Below, piece after piece: positions 23,686 through 34,514 of a stretch of 64,000 bases of DNA. Positions within the stretch are counted from its first letter, which is position 1; each line of letters opens with the position of its first letter. The notes under the pieces were generated by a model. The model was not told where the DNA came from and made no database searches. It saw only the letters and a list, made by a program, of their open reading frames with translations. The stretch spans positions 28,865 through 92,864 of the forward strand of contig NW_005434589.1 in assembly GCF_000315625.1 (NCBI RefSeq). Reading direction: 5' to 3'. A program made the position numbers and the translations under genes. The stretch is from Guillardia theta CCMP2712. Lineage: Eukaryota > Cryptophyceae > Pyrenomonadales > Geminigeraceae.

Positions 23686-23829
23686 CCATGAGGAGAGCTT
23701 CATCACTCCATGAGGAGAGCTTCATCACTCCATGAGGAGAGCTTCATCACTCCATGAGGAGAGCTTCATCACTCCATGAGGAGAGCTTCATCACTCCATG
23801 AGGAGAGCTTCATCACTCCATGAGGAGAG
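23686..23829. repeat. 22-bp minisatellite, array 1
   Basis: Six full copies of a 22-base unit (atgaggagagcttcatcact plus two bases) and a truncated seventh that joins directly to the start of duplication copy 2. The units are essentially identical. Confidence 0.9.
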
Positions 23830-24345
23830 TGGCAGCTGCGGTTCTGAAACCTGTTGTGCTGAAACAAGTCTCTCCTCCTTGCTCTACTTTGGTGAAAATG
23901 TCCGATGTCTGCTGTGTTATGTGTTGTTAGGGATTGACAACTCTGTTTTGATCTAACTTGATCCTGAGAACTTGAACCAACTCGTACACGCGCGTTACAC
24001 GAGCAAACAGAAGACTCACGATTGTGAGAAACGCGTGTGTAGAAATTTAGGATGATTTTCTTCAAGTCCAAACATGTAGGCTGAGCTCATTAACCGAAGA
24101 TTCAGAGTAGGAACGAATCCTAAACCACCTCATGTATTTAGCATTTAGCTTGGCTTTATTAGGCAACACGGAAGAGTACAGATTCTCCTCCACACTGCTC
24201 CTCATCACTGAGCCGGGCTTCCCAAGTTTGGTGAGACCAAACTTTGAGATGGAAATCCCGGTCCTGGCATGCCATGTAAGGAGTCGGAGGTTTGCACTTC
24301 TCAATCATCTGTGACCATCGTCTACCATGTCGTGGAGAAACTTGA

Positions 24346-24480
24346 CATGTTAGCGGCACAGCCTCATCCGGAGCCAGTGAGGGTTTATGCAACTCCGGGT
24401 ATGACAGGTAGCGATTGCTTGTTTTTGGCGGGATGAAAGGTTTGTGGGTTTGATTTTCGCGGTAGTTTGAAACATGTCTA
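24346..24480. other. about 130 bp present only in duplication copy 2
   Basis: The sequence between the words gacatgtta and agtttcagac is present here and missing at the matching place near 22145 in copy 1. It lies about 180 bp upstream of the duplicated gene and could carry promoter elements. Short matching bases at the two edges suggest a deletion in copy 1 rather than an insertion here. Confidence 0.8.
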
Positions 24481-24655
24481 AAAGTTTCAGACACCCTCAA
24501 TACTACCCGTTCTTTTGCTTTATCAAGTACCCACAAATATGTCCCTCGAGCCCGAAAAGTTCTCTTTTTAATAAGCTCTGATTTCAAAGCTCGAGCCTCC
24601 CCATTTATACAGCACCCCTCTTGCGAAAGCGGGTAGCAAACTAGAGAACATCGCC

Positions 24656-25510
24656 ATGCAGGTAGTAGGCCGGTATATTTTGTCTGCTGGGAGGATGCGA
24701 AGCCTCCATGCAGGCCTCTCAGGGCTTCACCCGCGAGTACGCTCCTTCACCACAGGCGCTCATGCATCTTCTCGCAATCGCGCTTCAAAACCATATCTGA
24801 AGTATGCGTGTGAGTTGCTGGAGATTCAAGCTCCAACTGAGCAAGCCTTTGCCGTTGCAATGGCGCTGCGCGACAAGGATAAGGATACGGAAAAGCAGCT
24901 GAAGCTGCAGCTGCAGGAGAGATATCATCGGTGTATTGTCGATTACTACAAACGGCTAGTGGCATACATCACTCAAAGGTGTACAGTTTGTTTGCCATGA
25001 TGTTGTAGCCTCTACTGAATGCGCAAACACAGGTATCTGGTTGAGGATCTTTTCAGGAATGCTATGGATATTATTGCCAACAGTCAGGATGGGGAGATCC
25101 ACGCTGTAAAGAAAGACTTGCCACGCAAGGACTTGCAGCTGATGAGGAAACGACAGCTTTCTATGAGCGCGATGAATAGGCACTTGCAGACGAATAATAG
25201 CTTACGACTGGCCGTATGGAAACAGATCGGGTTACCAGAGGACCTTTTGATACCTCCTTTATCACAGGAGAAGATTTTGTATGGTTTCCTGTCGGAACAC
25301 ATCCATGGACCGACGGGGCTGTTTGTGTTTTTATCTTCACGTACAGCTAAAGAGGAGATCAGATTTTTCAGAGATGTTGCATCTGTTTTCAAGAAGGAGG
25401 TAGACTTTTTCGAAGAAGTGTCAGCAGAAGAGGGAGAGCTGATAGAAATTAAATCTATCCTGGAAAAACATAAGCGAAAATCTGGGGGCGATACAGAGCC
25501 AAAGCCATGA
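24656..25510 (+). CDS. probable mitochondrial protein of unknown function, copy 2
   Basis: Second copy of the gene at 22322-23176, with the same two-exon structure (24656-24978, 25033-25510) and the same 266-residue product apart from one Ile for Thr near the C-terminus (ELIEIKSILEK). The immediate promoter is the same, but this copy keeps the extra upstream segment at 24346-24480, so the two may be transcribed differently. As with copy 1, the function is unknown; the basic Ser/Leu-rich N-terminus points to mitochondria. Confidence 0.65.
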
Positions 25511-25979
25511 GATGGAAGGGGGTCAAGCAAGCTCTTCCGTGCCGTGCTCAGTTTGAGACATTTGACTTCAACCTCATCATAACCATGTCTTCCAAGTCCG
25601 TCATGCCTGAGAATGTTGTTGATACGATATTGTTCGATTTGAGTTTCTTCTTGAATCTTCTAGCCTGTGACCATGTATGTTGAGCAAAAGTAAATGGAAA
25701 GAAAGGAACCTTGAAAACATTCTGTACAGGTTATCATATCAGCGACTCAAGTTAGTATGTCATTTCTGCTTGCCGTGCACTGGCCGGCCCGGCACATGGA
25801 CGACGTGTTCTTCATCCTCAAGCTTATCAGTCGATGAGTGCATCACTTCGTACAACACACTGAGTAGTCAGTGCGGCTGCACGCCTACCCCTACCCTCGC
25901 ATCTTCTCCCCCAGGGGCGTAGGGGGCAGCTCCCCCTCCTCGGGCAGCCGGATGGGCGGAGACGTCGCCCATCTCGTTC

Positions 25980-26830
25980 TCCTTGCGATTCGTCGCCATG
26001 AGCATGATCCTCGGCTCCTCCATGAGGAGAGCTTCATCACTCCATGAGGAGAGCTTCATCACTCCATGAGGAGAGCTTCATCACTCCATGAGGAGAGCTT
26101 CATCACTCCATGAGGAGAGCTTCATCACTCCATGAGGAGCAGCTTCTTGATGAAGCTCTCGCAGGTCTTCCCGCCCCAGTCCGAGTCCGACTTCTTCGAG
26201 CAGGCCTCAGTCTCGCAGGAAGCTCTTGGCCAGCCTGGTCTTCTGGATCAGCTTGTGGCAGTCTCGCTCACAAAGATGAGCTTGCCGTACTCACAATCCG
26301 GGACCCGCTACGTGTGTCCTCGGGGTCCACCCGTTGATCGTTCTTCAGCGCCAGTGTCAGGCCCATGCGCTTCTTCTTTCCGTCGGTGTAGTTGGCCCCG
26401 CTCACCACCATGCCGGGGCAGCGCTGCTTCACCAGTAGGAGGTAGGGGGAGACGAGGACCTGCCTGAAGCAGACGGGCCCGCTTGCTCCCCGCCATGCCG
26501 AGGAACTTGGTCTTGCCCTTGTCCTGCATCTGCAGCTCGCTCTGGCCCGCAGCATTGGTCAGCAGCATGTAGAAGAGGTTCAGGTTGCTGTTCTTGAGCT
26601 AGAAGACGCGGTTGAGCTCGCTGCATTATGGCGACCATCGACGGCTCGGACGACTCTCACATGCACACGAAGCTCACCAAACTGCCCTGCGCCATCTCCC
26701 GCAGATGCGAGCCGAGCCAGCTTGCCTCTCCGATCGTGAACGAGAGCTGGAACGAGAGCCGATACGTGGCCGGGCCCGCTCAGCAGTGGCTGACGGTGAC
26801 TCGGACGGCAGCCTGATCGGACCGCCGGCC
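25980..26830 (-). pseudogene. decayed minus-strand protein gene
   Basis: Minus-strand fragments with natural composition appear in sequence but in different frames and with stops: YRLSFQLSFTIGEASWLGSH (near 26770), LKNSNLNLFYMLLTNAAGQS and TKFLGMAGSK (near 26600-26490), QRCPGMVVSGANYTDGKKKR and LTLALKNDQ (near 26400-26350), and EEPRIMLMATNRKENEMG (near 26000). A TAG interrupts the frame just before LKNSNL, and the 22-bp minisatellite shifts the frame further on. The part at about 23540-23700 in duplication copy 1 repeats its last portion. I do not recognise the family. An intact gene with unusual splicing is less likely than decay. Confidence 0.4.
26020..26141. repeat. 22-bp minisatellite, array 2
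   Basis: Five full 22-base units and a partial sixth that runs into unique sequence (gaggagcagcttcttgatgaa). That unique sequence resembles a diverged unit, suggesting the array grew from it. Confidence 0.9.
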
Positions 26831-27094
26831 TCGGGCCCACCCGGCCGCCCGCCCAGCGGGCCGCTGGTAGTGATAATTACTCAACTCGTGCTGTTACATC
26901 GCCAAGCCGATGGGTAGGGCGCGGACAATGTTCCTGTAGTGCCTGAGCAGGAGGAGGTGAAGGCAGGAGGACAAGGACTATAGACGAGACAAGTGAGAAG
27001 CAGCTACTAGAGCAGACCGAGGAAGCACCTGAAGGTCGGACACCCCCGCACCTCCTCTAGCCTGAGGACATCGGAGCACAGATACCGGGCAGAC

Positions 27095-30000
27095 ATGTCC
27101 TCGGACCGACGAGAATGGGCTGCATCTAATCGCAGTCTCTTCTCTTCCCCTGAAGCTGATAGAAGAGCATCTCTGAGATCTGTCAGCCCCATCCCATCAG
27201 CCGTGCAGAACTCTCCCGCCACTGTCTACTGGGGATCAACAGACCTGAGCATCAGGTCCCGAGTGGCCGACCGATCGCCGTTGATGTCCGAAAGTCCCTG
27301 GATCTCCGATCCTCCCAAGCGATCATCGGTGCTGCTTGCGACCTCCTTACTTGCTCACTGATCCCCTAGCAGCTGAATCGCTCAGGAGACGATCCCAGTC
27401 CCAAGTATGGGATCGGCCTCAAGGTTTAGACGCTGCTCCTTGCTTCGCTCTCGCCGCCTGATTGCCCTGCTCTACAGGTGGAGAACCGATACCCGCACAT
27501 CATTCAACACGTCACAAACCTTCAAGATCCTTACGGGCATGATATCAGCGACCGGGTGCAAGTTGGAGACGTAGGAGACAAGCTCTCTCTCTCGCTGTGC
27601 GTGCCTCACGGATCGCACAGATACTGGAGCTGGTGGACGGGCAGGCTGTCACCAAGTCCAAGGACCGCATAGACTATTCCGTGCTGGGGGATTACGGGAG
27701 CGTCGTGAAGATAACGCTGAGATCAAAGAGCTCCGGCGAGCTTTACGATGTGAGCGAGGCGGTGGAGGATGTGGAGTAGAGCTGATGTTGAGCCAGCTAC
27801 AAGTGAGGAGGCATCTGCTGTTTCAAGGGATGGCTCCTGATACTTCACGAGTGGAGTCGGACCTGCTCTACTTCGTGTTCAGAGCCCTCAACGAGATCCG
27901 CAACATCCTGGTCAATGACACCGGGAGCCACCTAAAGGACGCAGTGCAGATGATTCACTCGTGTGAGGGAGTGCTGGGGCTGGAGTGTGGGGAGGTGCTG
28001 GGAAGGAACTCTCTCCATGTCTTTCATGCCACCTTGGGGAGCCCCGCTCACATCTATGGCGGCCTCATGCGGGGGGACGAGGTGGGGGATGGATGGGTAG
28101 AGCAGAGCGATGGCTGACTGGTCTGGTCAGGTTGTCAAGTTCGAAGAGACCTCAGTTCAACGTGTTCACCTTCAGAATGACATCAATGTCGGTGCCATCG
28201 GCTCTGAGTGCCGCATCCGGGTGAAAGGTGAATCGAGGGGTCTCGTACTCTCGTCGTCCTGAAGCTGGTTTGCAGAGGGCAGAAGGAGCACGAGATCAAG
28301 TTGTTCCGGACGTCAGCCAATGCTGTTCATCGAGTAGAGGACCTGTAGCTCGTGATCGCTCCTCGACCTCCCGCTGATCTCCTTGACTGCCAGGTTCAAG
28401 GCCATTCAACTGCTCCGTGAGAAGATGTTCAGGACGCTATCCAACCCCGAGGAGATGGACCCTTCCATCAAGGCGAGTTCCTGTCCTCCTCCTCCTCCTC
28501 CTTCTCTCCCCCTGTGACCCCTTCCCCTCCAGCTCGTGTGGGACAACGCACTGCTGCTCGAGAAGGACAGGCAGCAGATCGAGGCCTCCATCGTCGGGGT
28601 CTTGGAGACTGTGCAGACAAACCTCTTGCACAGAGTATCGATCGCCGAGAAGTTTTTGAACCGGATCAAGCAGGAAGGTGTTGGAAGCCTCGCCGTGGAC
28701 ACGTCCAGGAGGTCCAACGAGTCAGGGGCACAGGCGAGTCGAGCAGAACTTGGACGGCACAGATATTACTCACGCCTGAGGTGTGTAGGATCTGGAAGAA
28801 CGAAACAGATACGTTGCAAGATTCAGTGAGTGTATGAACACTCTGGCCTCCACCATCCTGAACATCGAAGATCAAATCGCTGCAATTGGGAACAAGTGAT
28901 ATGATGAGATTGAAATTGAACAGTGCTGATGAGCTGAAAAAGATTTGGAGACAAACAAGCATTGAACACGTGGACGATCAGCTATAAGAGTAAGTTCGAT
29001 GTCAGCGGGCTCCCCGCACTATCTTCTAAACATGTCACAGACAATGAGATTGCAAACTTTGAGGATCAACTGCGCAAGAAAGAAGAGATCATAAGAAAGT
29101 TGGAAGATGAGCAAGAGAAACAATCCAGGAGCTTGGAAGCGATAAGGATAGAAGAGCAGAGGCAGCAATCGGTATATCAGCAAGTCCTCTTGCAATCAGC
29201 GTTGTGATGTTTACCTGCAGGAGTCCAAGTCAGAGGCAGCGTACCTCAAGCAAAAGCTCGAGAGGGTGCAAAGGGAGCTGGATAGAGCTGAATCCTCCAA
29301 CTTGGACCTGAGGAGGGAAGTCGAAACCTTGCAGGCGGATCTCAAGGAGAAGGTCTCTCCCATCCCTTCCAGGAGCAGCCATGTTTCCTCCGGCGTCATG
29401 ACAGACCCTGTCGATGTAAGCTCCGCCCCGAGACCGTCACTAGATCCTGACCCTCACATTGAAGGAAGGGCCTGGTAAGGAAAGCTTGCAGGCGGAGATC
29501 GACGAGCTGAAGAAGAAGGTGAGAGGAGGAGGAGGAGGAGGAGGAGGAGGAGGAGGAGGAGGAGGAGGAGGAGGAGGAGAAGCGGTAGTATGGAGGAGCA
29601 GTGAGGAGGAGGGATGAGGGATAGGTGATGGGCAAACAGGTGTTGGAGCTGGAGAAATCCAACTCTGAATACCGGGTGCTCCTGGAGAAAGAGAAATTGG
29701 AGGCGCAGAGAACCCACGAGAGGATGATGGAGATGGAGAAGTTCAAGGAGGAGCTGATCACGCAGATGCACTCGGCACATCAAGAGGTAGCTCTCCCCTT
29801 GCCGCCCTCCTCCGCTGAACTCCTGCAGCTGAACCAGAACAAGCAGGCGCTACAGGAGAAGGAGATTGTTGCCAAGGAAGTCCTCAAGGAGTTTGCGAGC
29901 CTGCAGAGGAGTCAGGAAGCATCCATCACGAGCATGAAGGACCAGATTGCGGAGTTCTGCAGGAAGTACTCCACGGACTTCTCGACCCTGGATGACTCCA

Positions 30001-30721
30001 ACTCCTTCGAGTCCCTCAACGTCGTCTTCAACAGCGCCGTCGAGCTGGTGACGGAGGTCATTCAAAACGCCGAGGAGAGACGGGAAGAGGCCGAGGCGAG
30101 CAGGAGGGAGTGCGAGCGGCTTGTCAGGTTCGCTCCTCTCTCTCACTTCTCCCCGTCCCCTCGCTCACAGTCGCTGACCTCCGCAACTCTCAGCGAGAAG
30201 GAGGAGCTGATAAGGCAGCTGGAGCAGAAGCCCGACAACAAGGAAAGCGGGGACAAGAACCTGTCGCTCATCATGCAGCAGATCTCTGACCTCAAGGAGC
30301 AGCTCGCTGACCTGCAGAGGGAGAAAACCAGACCTGCGCTCGCCTCCCAGGAGAGCCTGAGGACAGACCCGCTACTCCTCAAGAAGATCGACATCTCCTC
30401 CAAGGTCGGACTGCCTCTCTCCCCGAGCCAGGAGCAGCGGAAGCTGTCGAGGCCCACCAGCAGCTCCGTGTCGGTCGCTGACTTCCAAGACTACACCTTC
30501 ACCAGCAGTGACGTCAGGTGGGCGAGGGCTGGGGGCGCACGCGGCTGACGACTGGCAGGGTCGACGCGGTTGCTGGAGGACAGCAAGAACGAGGACAAGA
30601 ACGAGGAATCATCGGGTTCACCATAGAGAGAGAATTTCCTTTCCGCGTGCTCGAGGTAGTGCAGAAGAGTGGCTGTGGTGACCATGCCCATGACCGTCAC
30701 CATGATGATAATGATGAGCTT

Positions 30722-30764
<43 letters not shown>

Positions 30765-30776
30765 GACGATGATGAT

Positions 30777-30807
<31 letters not shown>

Positions 30808-31351
30808 TGATGATGATGATGGAGGAGGAGGAGGAGGAGGAGGAGGAGGAGGAGGAGGAGGAGGAGGCAGGCGCATCTTGGAGCTGAGCAATCATCCAGA
30901 TCCATGACCTCGTCGACGAGTACGGGAACACTATCAACGACGCCATCGAGATCGGGGACATGCTGACGCATGTAGACGGGGAGGACATCACAGACGAGAC
31001 CATACACTTCGTGCTGCAGAAGCTGTCGGGCCCGCCGGGGGGCAGCATCAACCTCATCTTCCGCACTGAGCGAGCGAGCAGTTACGAAGTCGTTGTGCAG
31101 CGACATCGACCGCGGACTACGAGCAAGAAGTTCGGGAACCTTGAGACGTTCCATATGAACGATCACGGTCAGATCTCCCCGTCTGACGTCAGCGATGTTC
31201 GGATCAACCGGCTGCCGGTCCCGCAGGTGAGTGAGAGGTGGGAGATGGAGGCTGGGGGATGACGAGACGTGAGAAGGCGGCGGAGGAGGAGGGCCAGCAT
31301 CGTCTTCTTCAGTCTCCTCCTCGTGGAAGGGCCGGGGCGAACCGTTTCTAA
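27095..31351 (+). CDS. three-PDZ coiled-coil protein (B), 1003 residues
   Basis: Twenty exons all agree in phase: 27095-27328, 27370-27423, 27478-27570, 27621-27749, 27782-28081, 28131-28227, 28278-28344, 28394-28472, 28533-28733, 28789-28895, 28924-28969, 29049-29171, 29221-29415, 29465-29518, 29640-29786, 29829-30127, 30194-30517, 30559-30655, 30900-31226 and 31313-31351. PDZ1 is YGIGLKVENRYPHIIQ to RVQVGDILELVDGQAV and SVVKITLRS; PDZ2 contains HIYGGLMRGDEVVKFEETSV and GSECRIRVK; PDZ3 contains GIIGFTIEREF, IEIGDMLTHVDGEDI and SINLIFRTER. Between PDZ2 and PDZ3 lie about 500 residues of heptad-rich coiled coil. This is a scaffold-type protein, probably at a membrane or cytoskeletal site. The introns at 28473 and 28734 begin with GC, and those at 27750-27781 and 28896-28923 are 32 and 28 nt. 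It ends 32 bp from the convergent GST gene. Confidence 0.82.
29526..29580. repeat. (gga)n microsatellite in an intron
   Basis: About 18 uninterrupted gga units in the intron 29519-29639 of the three-PDZ gene. Poly-Ser or poly-Leu readings on the other strand are artefacts. Confidence 0.85.
30720..30868. repeat. compound trinucleotide microsatellite (atg)n(acg)n(agg)n in an intron
   Basis: Three different pure triplet arrays follow one another in the intron 30656-30899, which separates the two exons of the third PDZ domain. The change from atg to acg to agg units suggests point mutation followed by expansion. Confidence 0.85.
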
Positions 31352-31383
31352 CCTTGAATGTTGTTTGTACAGTCTAAATGAAG

Positions 31384-32782
31384 TCAAGCCTTGCAAATCC
31401 TCTGCCTCATCGTCGTCAAGCTGTGATGGATCACACGGAAGGAATCTCTTTGCCGCATCCTCTCCCTCCAGCTGTTCGGTCCCAGTCACTCCCTCCCCCC
31501 TCCTCCCTCCCTCCTCTCCTCGTCTCTCCATCTCACCTTGAGAACTTGTTGAACTTGGAGTAGTCAGGGGAGAGCAGCTCAACCTGCCCGAGCTCGTCAG
31601 CGTCTTCGCCTCACATCTCACAGCTCTCACTGTCTCCAGCTCTGCGATAGCCACGAGGTCTGCGATGCACGGCGACGGCCCGCACAGATACCCAGAGGCG
31701 TCACTGATCCAGTGCTGCACTGACATGAGACGGTCCGCAGGCAGGGGCGACAACAACCTTGTCCATGGTGGCGATGGCGTCCTGCAGTAGACGCTGGTCA
31801 GAGCGATCCTCTCCTCCTAGCCCTCTTCCCACCATGAACTGGGTCGACATGGAACTCAGCAAGCTAACATCACGAGTACATGTCATGGCGGCGATGATAG
31901 CGGTGACTGCAGCAAGTTCAACTCTCACAGGTGCACCATGAGATCCTCACTGCTCTGCTTGACATGCCGGCCATGCCACTCGAGATATTCATCCACTTTC
32001 GCTCTCTGCCTGCATCGGCGCGGATCATGAAAGGCGCCGCTCGAAGCGTATGCTCACCGCAAGTCTCGGGGATACCAGTGCAAGCAGCAAGGAAAGAACT
32101 CACAGAGGAAACGGAGGATGGCACTGGTCTCTGTGAGGATGTAGTCCTCCTCGTCAGCCTGCCTGGCTACAAGATGCAGCACTGGAACCTGCGCGGGGGT
32201 GAACAAGAGGAGGCGGAGAGGTGATACTCAGTCTACATCCTTCTTGGCGTTGAGGAGGCTGAATTCCGACGTGTGCGTCTCTCCTCGCATGATGTCCACC
32301 TCAGTCACATCGGCTGTTTGACCCTCCTCTCGCATCAGCATCAGGATGGCGCGGCAGCCCGCAGACAGCGGGGAGACACTGAGCTTGAGGAAGCCATTGG
32401 ATAGAGGGATCGAATCGAAGAGTAGATCTTCAGGGGGATGTGTGGAAGGCAGAGGGGACGGGAAGACGTTCATCGATGCAGAGTCTTTGTCTGAGTGGAT
32501 GTCGATCACCAGCTTCTCGTGCTTGTCCTCGTCGGCAAAGTTCTGTCCCTCCTCCCGCTTGCTTTGATCCCGCTGATCCCGCTGTGCCTGCCGTGCCTGC
32601 TCATGGATCCTTCTGGCTTCCGTTCCAGCTCTCAGCTGATCGCTGACTCCCACAGCATCTTCCCATGCTCTTTCTTCAACTGCCTTCTCCTCCTCCTCCG
32701 CTGCCGTGGCCGCACCAGCCTCCTCCTCCTCGGGTTCAGTGTGCATTGTAGAGCATCGGGGTACGATGAGGCGGACTTGCAA
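31384..32782 (-). CDS. theta-like glutathione S-transferase with N-terminal extension
   Basis: Seven exons: 32782-32237, 32188-32058, 32009-31929, 31863-31758, 31714-31631, 31583-31537 and 31405-31384, 338 residues. The thioredoxin-like N-domain reads LKLSVSPLSAGCRAILMLMR with GETHTSEFSLLNAKKDVPVL and the GSH-binding ETSAILRFLC. The helical domain has HWYPRDLRQRAKVDEYLEWH and CGPSPCIADLVAIAELE, the usual theta-class landmarks. The Ser near the N-terminus of the fold (SPLSAG) fits a Ser-type catalytic residue. About 110 residues of Glu/Ala/Arg-rich extension precede the fold; an in-frame Met at 32746 is an alternative start. The enzyme conjugates glutathione to electrophiles or acts as a peroxidase, probably in the cytosol. 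It is divergent from the pseudouridine synthase (43 bp between the starts chosen here) and convergent with the PDZ gene. Confidence 0.82.
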
Positions 32783-32825
32783 AGCTTTTTTGGATGCGGC
32801 ATGGTCGGGGGTAGATCAGCGGAGG

Positions 32826-34482
32826 ATGAAGGGCAGTAGGCGGGGCCTGGCGCTTGCTTGCTTCATGGCGACCATGTCGAGCATTGAAAACTTGAGCGTC
32901 GAACAGCTCCACAAGATCAACACGTGGAAGAAGTTCGTCGACGAGCGGCCATGGAGCGCGGTTTGGGACTTCTACGAAGGAACCATCCTGGACGAGGCAA
33001 GCCTCTCCCTTGGCGCGGGGAGGGAGGGGAGATGACGTTGGGGCAGAGGAAGATGAAGTCGAACGCCTTCCCCGTCGACCCCGTGGGCTGCGATCTCTCA
33101 CTGTGGAGGTGGAAGCTAGAGAATCCGGATGGGAGGCCCCGGTCAAGTCCCGAGCCGTTGCTCCTTTGGTTCTGTTCCTGACTCGCGGCTGCAGAAACGA
33201 CAGAAGAACGTACGTGATGCAAGTATCCTACCTCGGAACAGACTTCTCTGCAGTTCAACGATGCCCAGGTACCGCCTCCTCTGCTTTGCTTGACCTCAGC
33301 ACAAGGGCACCAGGGGTTCGGACCGTGCAAGAGGAAGTTGAGAAGGTGCTCGAGAGTATCTTCACCAACTACAGCACGAGGCCTCATAGCCTGGTAGTGC
33401 ATCAAGCTTCTCCTTTCGACCCCTCACCTCCCCTCAGGTGCTCGCAGGGCGGACAGATTCTGGCGTGCATGCGTACGCACAGGTTTGCCGGGGAGGACAG
33501 GGAGGGAAGCAAGGTGATGGGGCAGCAGATGTTCTCATTTCATTGCTGGGATGCGATCAAGACCTGCCAGCTAGTGGAGGACATGAAGTGAGTGAGAGCT
33601 CCGCATCCTCCGCCATCTGTTGAGGTTGACGTGCCCGCAGCTCGAGGCTGCCGCGGGACGTGCGGGTTGTGATGATGGAACAAGTTGCGAGAGGATGGCC
33701 CTGTGGAAAGTTGTTAACTCACCATCAACCAGATGCCCAGGTCCTTTCATGCCAACTTTGCAGCCACCTGGAGGAAATATTGCTACGTCTTCCCGCTGCA
33801 GGAGATCGGAGCAGGACGGTTCGATGTGGAAGCGGAAGAAGTAGATAGCATGTTGAGGGGTCTGGAGGGGAGGAGGAGGCATTACAACTCGTTCTCGTAC
33901 AAGGTATGCACGTTACAAGTCTCTCTATCTCCTGATGGACCCCTGCCAGGAGCACAAGGCGCTCCAGAGCAACTCCGATGCGGACGTCTGCTGCATTCTG
34001 CGAGGCAGAGCTTTCAACTTTCACCTCTCCGACCAAACGGCAGGCTTTTTTCTCCCGCCTTTTCTATCACGTTGAGTTGCTCCAGGTGCTGGTCGTCGAG
34101 CTGACAGCCAACAGGTTTCTCAGGAGGATGGTGAGAAGTTTGTGCCTCCTCCCCAAACTGACGGTCTGCTTGGACTTCAGGTGCGGAAGCTAGTGGCTAC
34201 AGCCATTCGGGCAGCCGCTTTTCCAGAAGAAGAGAATTCTTTCACGTGGGGGATGACTTTTTTTGTCTTGACAACTTCTGATGCTGCCATGTCGCAGGAA
34301 GATTCTTGAGGCGTGCGACAGCTCTCGCTCTGCTCCTCCTCTCCCAAGGTCCTGCAGGCCTTCAAGCGATCGGGTCAATGTTTCCTGACTGGGACCGCAG
34401 CATCGGCCTCTGCCTAGTGGGAGTAGGATACGACGACTACGACAAGAAGAGAGGAGGTGCTGCCATCCACTCGCTAGCCTGA
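32826..34482 (+). CDS. tRNA pseudouridine synthase, TruA/PUS family
   Basis: Thirteen exons: 32826-32996, 33047-33141, 33195-33268, 33314-33393, 33438-33482, 33529-33587, 33641-33683, 33733-33903, 33950-34039, 34086-34130, 34181-34245, 34298-34348 and 34401-34482, 356 residues. The TruA core is complete: YVMQVSYLGTDFSAVQRCPG, TVQEEVEKVLESIF, the catalytic Asp motif LAGRTDSGVHAYAQ, SFHANFAATWRKYCYVFPL, ELTANRFLRRMVRKLVATAI and SAPPLPSIGLCLVGVGYDDY. It converts specific uridines in tRNA (anticodon arm) to pseudouridine; subfamily and compartment cannot be told. The first ATG is uncertain (32826, 32865 or 32874). The introns at 32997-33046 and 34040-34085 start with GC, supported by the continuous family match. 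Its 3' end is 32 bp from the Sel1 gene. Confidence 0.9.
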
Positions 34483-34514
34483 CGGAGCAGCAGCGGAGGG
34501 GTTGAGTGCTTCCT

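Larger units (their letters stand above)
21629..23832. repeat. tandem segmental duplication, copy 1 (about 2.2 kb)
   Basis: This segment is repeated almost base for base at 23833-26145, first at an offset of 2204 bp and, after an indel, at 2334 bp. It holds one complete gene and ends inside a 22-bp minisatellite. Only a handful of substitutions were noticed, so it is either very recent or an assembly duplication. Confidence 0.9.
23833..26145. repeat. tandem segmental duplication, copy 2 (about 2.3 kb)
   Basis: Near-identical repeat of 21629-23832 in direct orientation. It differs by about 130 bp present here at 24346-24480 and one fewer minisatellite unit. Its left edge abuts the minisatellite of copy 1; its right edge is its own minisatellite next to a decayed gene. 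Confidence 0.9.

Noticed and set aside
23686-26141. Regular 22-bp repeats resembling a CRISPR array
   Set aside because: The units are head to tail without spacers and the genome is eukaryotic; this is a minisatellite.
30491-31166. Long His/Ser/Ile/Pro homopolymer frames on the minus strand
   Set aside because: They come from triplet arrays and the antisense of real PDZ exons.
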